From assembly GCA_024401555.1 (NCBI GenBank), contig JAKSKV010000001.1, forward strand, positions 62,001-126,000: DNA of 64,000 nt, given 5' to 3'. The notes beneath the pieces are model-generated. The model worked only from the letters and a program-made list of their open reading frames with translations. It did no database searches and was not told the DNA's origin. The translations under genes were made by a program, and so were the position numbers. The DNA is from Paludibacteraceae bacterium. GTDB lineage: Bacteria; Bacteroidota; Bacteroidia; Bacteroidales; Paludibacteraceae. Shown here one piece after another: positions 27,895 to 35,541 of this stretch. Each line of letters opens with the position of its first letter. The first letter of the stretch is position 1.

Positions 27895-28389
27895 ATGAAG
27901 AAGGTAATAATGGGTATCGTCGCCGCTTTGATGATGGCGTCTTGTGTTTCTCCATCCGATTATTGTGATAAAGTGGCTCATAATGTGGATGTTTCCACCT
28001 CCGCCTTGAAAAACATGACGCAGGCGATTTCTCAGCGTAATAAGGAGAACAGCGAGGAGATGAAGGCGAATTTGCGCTCTACATACGAGACGAGTTATAA
28101 GGAGATTCAGGCTGCGTGGAAAACGATTCACGGCATGTCCGATTTCCGGGGAGACGATGAGCTGAGGGCTGCGGCCGATGAGTATGTGGGTTTTTATGCC
28201 TCCTATTTTGAAAATCAATTGAGTGGGGTGGTGTCGATTCTCACCAAGGATAGTACCACATACGATGACACGGCGGAGTTGATGGAGTATATCTATGAAC
28301 TGAACGGTAAGGAGACCGAGTACAAGAACAAGTACCATAACAGTTTGATCAAGTTCATGAAAAAGAATGAACTGGCGGCTGGTTTGTAA
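27895..28389 (+). CDS. Small lipoprotein of unknown function
   Basis: The 164-aa protein has a lipoprotein signal (MKKVIMGIVAALMMASC, Cys17) followed by a mostly helical mature domain with heptad-like patterning (about 25-160) and Lys/Glu-rich ends. No family is recognised. ATG 27895 is preferred to an upstream TTG because it gives an ordinary signal peptide. It is divergent to nadB and lies 65 bp upstream of the TGS/kinase gene on the same strand. Confidence 0.75.
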   Translation: MKKVIMGIVAALMMASCVSPSDYCDKVAHNVDVSTSALKNMTQAISQRNKENSEEMKANLRSTYETSYKEIQAAWKTIHGMSDFRGDDELRAAADEYVGFYASYFENQLSGVVSILTKDSTTYDDTAELMEYIYELNGKETEYKNKYHNSLIKFMKKNELAAGL

Positions 28390-28417
28390 TGGGCTGTGAA
28401 CAGTGTAGCGATAGAGT

Positions 28418-28449
28418 GAATTAGTAATAGGTTGAATCAGTAATAGGTT
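28418..28449 (+). repeat. Tandem 16-bp duplication in the leader of the kinase gene
   Basis: Two adjacent copies (28418-28433 and 28434-28449), identical at 15 of 16 bases, end 5 bp before the ATG at 28455. The first copy contains TAG TAA TAG, three stop triplets in a row in one frame. Confidence 0.8.
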
Positions 28450-28454
28450 GAGTT

Positions 28455-30122
28455 ATGTCTAATACGGTGGAAATATTTTGTGTGAATACACAATCAAAGC
28501 ATAGTTATCCCATGGGTACCAGTCTGTTGGATGTTTACAAGGATTTGAAACCCTCTCTGACAGGAAAACCATTCGTGGCGCAAGTGAACAATGTGACGCG
28601 GGATTTGAAGTTCAAAATTTACAATCCTAAACGGATTGAGTTTCAAAGCAATAATGTCCCTGCGGGTATGCGTGCCTATGTGCGTTCCCTCTCCTTTGTC
28701 TTGTGTAAGGCGTTCTATACCCTTTTCCCCGGTACGGAGATCCGTTTGGACCATCCCATCGCAAAGGGTTACTACTGCAAGTTGAAAGGGGTGAAACAAC
28801 CGATCGATAAAGATCTGACGGAGTGCGTCAAGCAGGAGATGCGCAGGATCATCGCATCTGATTTCCCTTTTATCATGAAAATGATTCCTACGGAGGATGC
28901 TATTGCGGCATTCGATAAGCGTGGTGCGACCGATGTCTCCCTTTTGCTGAAGTCATTGGGCGACCTCTATACCAAGGTCTATGAATTGGATGGTTTGATG
29001 GATTGGTACATCGGTCCGTTGGCTCCATCCACCGGATATCTTGATATCTTTGATCTGACACCTTATAAGGATGGACTCTTCCTTCGTGTGCCAGACCGCA
29101 AGGATCCTTCGAAGTTGAGCGAGGAGGTGAACCAAGATAAACTCTTTGGAACATTCAGTGAACATACCGAGTGGAATGAGATCATGGGGGTCAGCAATGT
29201 GGGCAACATGAATATGCTGATCAAGAAGAAGAGCAATATGTCCAGTGTGATTAAGATTGCGGAGGCTTTGCAGGAGAAGAAGATTACCCGGATCGCTGAT
29301 GAGATTTGCGATCGCGGTTCTGTGAAGTTGGTGTTGGTGTCGGGTCCTTCCTCATCGGGTAAGACAACTTTCAGCAAGCGTCTGAGTGTCGCTTTGGCTG
29401 TGAATGGAAAACGTCCGACACCGCTCTCGATGGATGATTACTTCGTGCCGAGGAATCAAACTCCGCGCGACGAGAATGGAGATTATGACTTCGAGTCGTT
29501 GTATGCGGTCGATTTGAACCTCTTCAACGATCATTTGACCAAGTTATTGGCTGGCGAGGAGGTGGATCTTCCTACCTACAATTTTGAGACGGGTGGGCGA
29601 GAGTTCCGTGGCAATAAGATTAAATTGAACGAGAACGATATTTTGGTGGTGGAGGGTATCCACGCCTTGAATCCGACGTTGACGGAGAAGATTCCTGCCG
29701 ACAGGAAGTTCAAGGTTTATGTCTCCGCTTTGACCACTATTTCATTCGACAACCATAATTGGATTCCTACGACCGACAACCGGTTGTTGCGCCGTATCAT
29801 CCGTGATTACAAGTACAGAGGCTACTCTGCGGTTGATACCATCAGCCGTTGGCCTAAGGTGAACGCAGGTGAGGAGAAGTGGATTTATCCTTACCAAGAG
29901 AATGCCGACGCGATGTTCAATTCCGCATTGATTTTCGAGTTGAGCGTGTTGAAGAAATTCGCTGAGCCAATCCTTTCGGAGGTGCCTCAAAATTGCGTGG
30001 AGTATTCCGAGGTGCATAGGTTACAGAATTTCTTGAAGTATTTCTCCCCAGTTCAGGAGACTGAGATCCCGTTCACTTCGTTGTTGCGTGAATTCTTGGG
30101 CGGTAGTACATTCTCATATTAA
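28455..30122 (+). CDS. TGS-domain uridine kinase-like nucleoside kinase
   Basis: The 555-aa protein fuses an N-terminal TGS-like domain (about 1-65) and a threonyl-tRNA-synthetase second-domain-like region (about 70-220, with DHPIAKGYYCKL) to a C-terminal phosphoribulokinase/uridine kinase domain. The kinase has P-loop GPSSSGKTTF (about 297-306), SMDDYFVPR and a DLPTYNFETG substrate block. Such fusions are common in Bacteroidota and are annotated as nucleoside or uridine kinases. The precise substrate and the role of the tRNA-synthetase-like part are unknown. It is followed after 17 bp by the TonB-domain gene. Confidence 0.85.
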   Translation: MSNTVEIFCVNTQSKHSYPMGTSLLDVYKDLKPSLTGKPFVAQVNNVTRDLKFKIYNPKRIEFQSNNVPAGMRAYVRSLSFVLCKAFYTLFPGTEIRLDHPIAKGYYCKLKGVKQPIDKDLTECVKQEMRRIIASDFPFIMKMIPTEDAIAAFDKRGATDVSLLLKSLGDLYTKVYELDGLMDWYIGPLAPSTGYLDIFDLTPYKDGLFLRVPDRKDPSKLSEEVNQDKLFGTFSEHTEWNEIMGVSNVGNMNMLIKKKSNMSSVIKIAEALQEKKITRIADEICDRGSVKLVLVSGPSSSGKTTFSKRLSVALAVNGKRPTPLSMDDYFVPRNQTPRDENGDYDFESLYAVDLNLFNDHLTKLLAGEEVDLPTYNFETGGREFRGNKIKLNENDILVVEGIHALNPTLTEKIPADRKFKVYVSALTTISFDNHNWIPTTDNRLLRRIIRDYKYRGYSAVDTISRWPKVNAGEEKWIYPYQENADAMFNSALIFELSVLKKFAEPILSEVPQNCVEYSEVHRLQNFLKYFSPVQETEIPFTSLLREFLGGSTFSY

Positions 30123-30139
30123 TCAAAACATAACACAGG

Positions 30140-30520
30140 ATGAAATCGATACGTTTAAAATTCATATTAACGGCTTGCTTGCTCTCTGTGGCTTCACTTT
30201 TGTCGGCACAATCCGAGCTTGCTGAATTTCCGGGAGGGAAGGGGGAATATATTAAATTCCTTCAAGCGAACATCTCCTATCCGCAAAAGGCGATGGATAA
30301 TAATGAGTCAGGCTTGGTTTATGTCTCATTTGATGTGGAGGAGGATGGCTCAGTGACGGATGTGAAGGTGGAGCGAAGCGTCTCTCCGAGTTTGGATGCG
30401 GAGGCTTTGCGAGTGATGAAGATGATGCCCAAGTGGACGCCTGCCACAGAGGATGGCACGCCAGTGAAATCGAGGGTGACCCGTATCATCACCTTTAAGA
30501 TGTGGTTCCCTAAGAAGTAA
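30140..30520 (+). CDS. Periplasmic TonB C-terminal-domain protein
   Basis: The 126-aa protein has a signal peptide ending near SLLSAQ (residue 24) and a TonB C-terminal-like domain, with ISYPQKAMDNNESGLVYVSF, VERSVSPSLDAEALRVM and a final strand RIITFKMWFPK. Unlike true TonB it has no membrane anchor or Pro-rich spacer, so it is probably a soluble periplasmic relative rather than the energy transducer. It is the last gene of the kinase transcript and is followed by a strong terminator. Confidence 0.82.
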   Translation: MKSIRLKFILTACLLSVASLLSAQSELAEFPGGKGEYIKFLQANISYPQKAMDNNESGLVYVSFDVEEDGSVTDVKVERSVSPSLDAEALRVMKMMPKWTPATEDGTPVKSRVTRIITFKMWFPKK

Positions 30521-30543
30521 GTGGTTCCTTCGGGAAAGAATAG

Positions 30544-30573
30544 AGCCCTGAGCACAATCAGGGCTTTTTTTTA
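30544..30573 (+). terminator. Intrinsic terminator after the TonB-domain gene
   Basis: AGCCCTGA (30544-30551) pairs perfectly with TCAGGGCT (30558-30565) around a 6-nt loop and is followed by a long T run. Confidence 0.9.
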
Positions 30574-30624
30574 TTTTCAATACTGACACGTGATTGGGTA
30601 TAGTAACAATTAAAGCTATTTTAT

Positions 30625-31059
30625 ATGGAAAATGACATTCTTCAAATAATAGACAGAGCTCAATTTATCGATTCTATTATAAGCAACATAGTTGTTTCGG
30701 CCATCAATATACTCGGTATCATTGGTGCTATACGAACACTTTCATCAGAGAATGGTGACAACAAAGTGGTTAAAGCTTTTTGCATAGTGACAATAATAGT
30801 CTGTTTCTTATGTGGACTCACATTATTTAAAATACAAGCGTATAGCGATTCTATAATTAGCAGTAGGTTTTGGGTGCTTTTGTTCTTTGTTGCCCCTGTA
30901 ATACCATTTGTATATTTGGCATTACGATGTTACAAGAAATACAAGTTTGACAAAGTGCTGACAATAGCAATGTTCATCTGGATTGCAAACCTAATTTGGG
31001 TGCATCTGCTACACGATGAAGTCTTTCGCATACTTTTTCTAATGGAGAATGTAATATGA
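30625..31059 (+). CDS. Four-helix membrane protein, unknown, AT-rich
   Basis: The 144-aa protein has four predicted transmembrane helices (about 18-42, 49-70, 80-102 and 114-132) and short charged loops. I do not recognise a family. It lies alone between a terminator and the 3' end of dprA. Its codon use is clearly more AT-rich (ATA, AAA, TTA) than the neighbours, which suggests a recent or foreign origin. Confidence 0.6.
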   Translation: MENDILQIIDRAQFIDSIISNIVVSAINILGIIGAIRTLSSENGDNKVVKAFCIVTIIVCFLCGLTLFKIQAYSDSIISSRFWVLLFFVAPVIPFVYLALRCYKKYKFDKVLTIAMFIWIANLIWVHLLHDEVFRILFLMENVI

Positions 31060-31121
31060 AAATTAAAAAACATTATGAATATTTCTGATTCGCCAATTTT
31101 CGCTATGTGGGGCAGGGAGAG

Positions 31122-32237
31122 TTATCTCCCGATTGGCAGGTAATAGACATTCCCGGGTGCGGTGCGGACAAGGTCGTCCATCTCCATCTCGAAGAGAAGG
31201 GATGATAGTTTGCCGTAGGGGATCTGTGTCTTCTTGACCAACTCGTTGATCTCCATCCTCTCCGACAGTTGTAGGGCTTCGACGATGATCTTCTGCTCGC
31301 CAGACAACGCCATGAATTTAGAGATGTTGATGGTGGGGTGGGTGGCTTTCGATACATCCCAATTCATCAGTTTCTCGATCTCTTCCGCACTCTCCACCAT
31401 AACGGCTTGGTGGCTTTTGATCAATTGGTTGCATCCAGCCGAGCAACTATCTCCGATGCGTCCTGGAATGGCGCAGACATCCCTGTTGTAGGAGTTGGCG
31501 AATTCTGCGGTGAAGAGCGCTCCTCCCTTCTCTCCGGATTCCACCACAAGAATTACATCACTCAGCCCGGCAATGATCCGGTTGCGGGAGACGAAGTTTT
31601 TCTTGTCCACGAAACAGCCTGCGCGATACTCGGTGACCATTCCTCCCTTCTCCATCATCTTCTCTGCCAGCGCCCTGTGTTGAGCGGGGTACATCAGGTC
31701 TAATCCGTGACCGACCACGCCAATGGTGGAGAGACACAAATCCAGCGCCTTCTTGTGCGCACATCCGTCCACGCCGTGGGCCAATCCGCTGATGACCAGT
31801 AAATCAGGGTATTTGTCCGCCAAGTCGGAGATGATCTCTTCGCAAATCTCCTTCCCGTAATTGGTCATTTTCCGTGTCCCCACGATGCCGATGGCGTGTT
31901 GGGTATTGAAGTTTATATTTCCCTTCGTGTAGAGTATGAAGGGGGCGTCGTTACACTCCCGTAGTCGAGTCGGATAATCCTCGGAGGTGTAGGGTATCGC
32001 TCTTCCGCCTATTCGAGCGACGAAGTTCAGCTCCTTCTTCGCCTTTTCCAATAGGAGGGGATCAAGTAGGTTTTGAGCAGTTGTCATCCCGATGTTGGGG
32101 ATCGATTGCAGCTCTTGCAATGTGCGGTTGAATACATTGGCTTCCTCTCCCCAAGCGGAGAGCAGATTCTTGATGGTGTGTATCCCAACACCTTTCGCCA
32201 TGGTCAGTGCGATTTGGTACAATAACGTTGATTCCAT
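31122..32237 (-). CDS. dprA: DNA-processing protein DprA
   Basis: The 371-aa protein has an N-terminal helix-hairpin-helix/SAM-like region (about 10-70), the Rossmann-type DprA domain (GIVGTRKMTNYG near 115, SGLAHGVDGCAHKKAL near 150, ESGEKGGALFTAEFA near 230) and a C-terminal winged helix (about 310-365). DprA protects incoming single-stranded DNA and loads RecA during natural transformation. It starts at MESTLLYQIALTMAKGVG; longer in-frame starts run into the promoter palindrome. It is divergent to rbfA. Confidence 0.93.
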   Translation of the reverse strand: MESTLLYQIALTMAKGVGIHTIKNLLSAWGEEANVFNRTLQELQSIPNIGMTTAQNLLDPLLLEKAKKELNFVARIGGRAIPYTSEDYPTRLRECNDAPFILYTKGNINFNTQHAIGIVGTRKMTNYGKEICEEIISDLADKYPDLLVISGLAHGVDGCAHKKALDLCLSTIGVVGHGLDLMYPAQHRALAEKMMEKGGMVTEYRAGCFVDKKNFVSRNRIIAGLSDVILVVESGEKGGALFTAEFANSYNRDVCAIPGRIGDSCSAGCNQLIKSHQAVMVESAEEIEKLMNWDVSKATHPTINISKFMALSGEQKIIVEALQLSERMEINELVKKTQIPYGKLSSLLFEMEMDDLVRTAPGNVYYLPIGR

Positions 32238-32301
32238 AGATTTTAAACAAATAGATTTATTTAGCACTCGCATCTCCATTTCCGTAGATGCTTTTTTTGT
32301 G

Positions 32302-32317
32302 TATCTTTGCAAAGATA
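32302..32317. promoter_or_regulatory. Palindromic divergent -7 element between dprA and rbfA
   Basis: TATCTTTGCAAAGATA is a perfect 16-bp palindrome. Each strand reads TATCTTTG, a perfect match to TAnnTTTG, so one sequence can supply -7 elements in both directions. No clear -33 TTTG is seen on either side. Confidence 0.55.
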
Positions 32318-32338
32318 ATATTAAATGAGTAGTTTACG

Positions 32339-32683
32339 ATGGAATCAACAAGAAAAAACAAAATTGATAGATTAATCCAAAAGGAGCTGGGCGATATATT
32401 TCAAAAATTCACCAAATCACAAGGTGGCGTTTTGATCTCTGTCACTTCTGTCTCCGTGTCAGCGGATTTAAGTGTGGCGAGAGCCTATTTGAGTATCTTC
32501 CCTAACGATAAGCAGTCGGAGATGTTGGAGATGATTCAAGGCGCGACCAAGTCGATCCGCCACGATTTGTCGCAACGTACCCGTTACCAATTGCGTCAAG
32601 TGCCGGAGCTCCATTTCTTCTTAGACGACTCTTTGGATTATTTGGAAAATATCGACCGCCTCTTGGGCTTGGATAAGAAATGA
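32339..32683 (+). CDS. rbfA: Ribosome-binding factor A
   Basis: The 114-aa protein is a single KH-like domain with the family pattern KIDRLIQKELGDIFQ near the start, VSVSADLSVARAYLSIFP (about 38-56) and a C-terminal LHFFLDDSLDYLENIDRLL. RbfA binds the 30S subunit during late maturation of 16S rRNA. It overlaps the next gene by 4 bp (ATGA), so translation is coupled with the LolC/E-type permease, a pairing common in Bacteroidota. Confidence 0.94.
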   Translation: MESTRKNKIDRLIQKELGDIFQKFTKSQGGVLISVTSVSVSADLSVARAYLSIFPNDKQSEMLEMIQGATKSIRHDLSQRTRYQLRQVPELHFFLDDSLDYLENIDRLLGLDKK

Positions 32684-33906
32684 AACTGCCTCTGTTCTTC
32701 GCACTAAGGTATCTTTTCTCGCACAAAGATCACAATGCCATCAATATCATCTCCGCGATTTGCGCCGGTGGTATTTGTGTGGCTACGCTTGCGCTCGTTT
32801 GTGTGCTATCCGGGTACAATGGATTTCAACAATTGATACGAGGACTGTACAACTCGTTCGATCCTGATATCCAGATAACCTTGGTGGAGGGAAAGGTATT
32901 TAATGTGAGCGATGAACGGGTGGAGAAGGTCAAGTCGTTGGATTTCGTCCGCGAGGCTTGCGACATCATGGAGGAGAATGCGCTGATTCGCTCGAAGGAT
33001 CGTCAGACAATGGTCTCCGTGAAGGGCGTGACCGATGCTTATGCGCGGCTGACGCATGTGCGCGACGTAATGCAGGCGGGAGCCTTTGTGATGCGGGAGG
33101 ATGAGGATAACTATATGGTGATTGGTGGGGCGTTGGCTAACCAAATAGATGCTGGCTTGGGCTTCATGCGGCCATTGTCGCTCTATGCGCCCAAACACGA
33201 TGTGAAGGTGAATGTCGCCAATCCGGAGAAGGCTTTTTCCGAGGCGCAGCTCTTCTTGATCGGTATCTATGGCACCAACCAGTTGGAAATCGACTCCAAA
33301 TATGCCTTTGTGGATATTGATTTTGCCCGTAGTCTGTTCGGTTATGGAGCGGGGGATGTCACTTCATTGGAGCTTGCGCTTGACGATGCGGTGGATAAGG
33401 CCTATGCCCAACGGGTGATAACGGAGATTTTGGGCCCCTCTTTTACGGTGAAGAACAAGGAGGAGCAGCACGAGGGATTCTATCGGATGATGAAGATTGA
33501 GAAGTGGATTTCCTTCCTGATCCTCATCTTTATTTTGTTGATTGCCGTATTCAACGTGATGGGCTCGCTTACGATGTTGATTTTGGAGAAGCGGGCGGAT
33601 ATAACTACCCTGCGCAATTTGGGTGCCACCCAAGGGTTTGTTCGTCGGGTATTCCTGTTGGAGGGGTGGCTGATCTCTGTGTTCGGCACCTTGGTGGGTG
33701 TCTCGTTGGGCTTGTTGTTGTGTGGATTGCAGCAATGGTTCGGCATCATAAAATTGAATAGTGGAGGCGAGGGCGGCTTTGTGGTGGACGCCTATCCGAT
33801 ATGTGTCAGGTGGAGCGATGTCGTCTTGATTCTCCTCTCCTCCTTGTTGATTGGTTTGTTGATCTCTTGGTTCCCGACCAAGTACATGGCGAAAAGCGAA
33901 AAGTAG
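32680..33906 (+). CDS. LolC/LolE-family ABC transporter permease (FtsX-like)
   Basis: The 408-aa protein has one N-terminal transmembrane helix (about 22-45), a large periplasmic MacB-like domain (about 46-270) and three C-terminal helices (about 275-300, 320-350 and 372-398) in the FtsX arrangement. The N-terminal ALRYLFSHKDHNAINIISAI is typical of LolC/E. It probably extracts lipoproteins from the inner membrane together with the LolD-like ATPase encoded at 19910-20566. It overlaps rbfA by 4 bp. trkH follows after 28 bp. Confidence 0.88.
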   Translation: MKLPLFFALRYLFSHKDHNAINIISAICAGGICVATLALVCVLSGYNGFQQLIRGLYNSFDPDIQITLVEGKVFNVSDERVEKVKSLDFVREACDIMEENALIRSKDRQTMVSVKGVTDAYARLTHVRDVMQAGAFVMREDEDNYMVIGGALANQIDAGLGFMRPLSLYAPKHDVKVNVANPEKAFSEAQLFLIGIYGTNQLEIDSKYAFVDIDFARSLFGYGAGDVTSLELALDDAVDKAYAQRVITEILGPSFTVKNKEEQHEGFYRMMKIEKWISFLILIFILLIAVFNVMGSLTMLILEKRADITTLRNLGATQGFVRRVFLLEGWLISVFGTLVGVSLGLLLCGLQQWFGIIKLNSGGEGGFVVDAYPICVRWSDVVLILLSSLLIGLLISWFPTKYMAKSEK

Positions 33907-33934
33907 GCTACGCCATAGGAATGATAGTGAAGTT

Positions 33935-35401
33935 ATGAAGAAAAAAGTATTCGGTGTGCTCCTGTTTATGGAGACGGTGTTTTTGGCCCTCTCTCTCTTG
34001 GTGTCGTTGGCTTATTTCGAGGCCGATTGGAAGGCGCTGTTGATCTCTACCGCCATTACCGGTGTCTGTGCGGTTTCATTGTTTTTCCCAAACAGAAAGA
34101 ATAAGGGGTCGTTGACGCGAAAGGATTGTTACATCATTATTGCGGGCGCATGGGTGGTCTTCTCGCTTTTCGGTATGTTGCCGTTCATATTGTATGGTAC
34201 CACGGAGTCTTTGGCCGACGCCTTCTTCGAAACCATGTCGGGCTTTACCACAACGGGGGCCTCTGTCTTGAATAACATCGATGAGCAGCCTCATGGAATC
34301 CTCTTTTGGCGAAGTACCATGCAGTGGATGGGAGGATTGGGTATTATGTTGTTCTCCATTGCTCTTTTGCCTTCGTTCAATAAGAATAATACGCAGTTGT
34401 TCGCCACGGAGGCCACCAGTGTCTCTCTGAAAAAGTTGCGTCCAAAGACGCAGGATGCGGCAAGGGGAATCTTGCTGATCTATGCGATCTTGACCTTCCT
34501 TTGTTTTCTCTTCTTCTGGATGGGTCCTATGAATTTCTACGATGCGGTATGCCACTCAATGACAACGGTCGGTACGGGTGGATTCAGTACGCATCAGGCC
34601 AACTTCGCCTATTTCAACTCTCCCTATTTGGAGTACATCTGCTGCCTTTTTATGTTTTTGGCAGGTGTGAACTTTGCGCTCTATTACTTTGCGAGTGTGG
34701 GAGAGTGGCGTATTTTCCGTGTCAATGCGGAGTTGCATTGGTATGTAGTTGGAACGGTGGTGTTGGTGCTCTTGTTTTTCGTGCTTTTGCTTGTAAATCC
34801 GACGGGGGACACCTCCGCACAGATGCCTGTGGGCGTCGAGGCGAAGTTCCGCGCCGCGCTTTTCCATGTGACCAGTATCTTTACCTCTTGCGGTTATCAG
34901 GGCACCTATTGCGATTATGTAGGGTGGGGCGCTCCGTTCTGGATACCGACTGCGGTTATGATGTTGAGTGGTGCTTGTGCGGGTTCTTCCAGTGGAGGTG
35001 TGAAACTGATTCGAATCATCATCGCTTTCAAGAATGCGCTCAATGAACTCCGTCTCCATTCCCACCCCAATGCGGTGTTGCCTTTGAAAGTCTCTGAAAG
35101 GGCGATCACTATGGAGGCAGTAGAGCGTATCTTAGGCTTCTTCTTCATCTTTTTGATCATCTTCCTCTTTGGAACCTTTTTGCTGACGCTTAGCGGTTTG
35201 GATTTTGATTCGGCGATAGGCTCTTGCTTGACTGCTATCTCCAACAATGGTCCTGGATTTGGTATCACAGGTCCTGCCGCCAATTTTGCGGAGGTCTCCG
35301 ACTTCGGCAAATGGGTGCTCTCCGCTTTGATGTTGATCGGTCGTCTGGAGGTCTATACGATTTTATTGATGTTCACGGGCCATTTTTGGGAGTTGAGATA
35401 A
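33935..35401 (+). CDS. trkH: TrkH-type potassium uptake channel subunit
   Basis: The 488-aa membrane protein has repeated membrane-pore-membrane units with selectivity-filter segments FTTTGASV, TTVGTGGFSTH, TSCGYQGT and SNNGPGFG, characteristic of TrkH/KtrB channels. It moves potassium across the inner membrane, normally gated by a cytosolic TrkA ring. No trkA is seen in this window. It is the last gene after rbfA and the Lol-type permease and is followed by a terminator. Confidence 0.92.
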   Translation: MKKKVFGVLLFMETVFLALSLLVSLAYFEADWKALLISTAITGVCAVSLFFPNRKNKGSLTRKDCYIIIAGAWVVFSLFGMLPFILYGTTESLADAFFETMSGFTTTGASVLNNIDEQPHGILFWRSTMQWMGGLGIMLFSIALLPSFNKNNTQLFATEATSVSLKKLRPKTQDAARGILLIYAILTFLCFLFFWMGPMNFYDAVCHSMTTVGTGGFSTHQANFAYFNSPYLEYICCLFMFLAGVNFALYYFASVGEWRIFRVNAELHWYVVGTVVLVLLFFVLLLVNPTGDTSAQMPVGVEAKFRAALFHVTSIFTSCGYQGTYCDYVGWGAPFWIPTAVMMLSGACAGSSSGGVKLIRIIIAFKNALNELRLHSHPNAVLPLKVSERAITMEAVERILGFFFIFLIIFLFGTFLLTLSGLDFDSAIGSCLTAISNNGPGFGITGPAANFAEVSDFGKWVLSALMLIGRLEVYTILLMFTGHFWELR

Positions 35402-35473
35402 AGAATGGGGATAATACGACAAATATCCTTTCTGATACATCGCCAAGAATATCGATCTGGATATATAAGCAAA

Positions 35474-35502
35474 GGGCGGAAGAGTCATAATCTTCCGCCC
35501 TT
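35474..35502. terminator. Bidirectional terminator between trkH and the GH5 gene
   Basis: GGGCGGAAGA (35474-35483) pairs perfectly with TCTTCCGCCC (35491-35500) around a 7-nt loop, with A residues on the left and T-rich sequence on the right. It serves two convergent genes. Confidence 0.8.
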
Positions 35503-35541
35503 GCTTGTTGTTTAACTGTTAAAATAATATTGTTTGATGCT

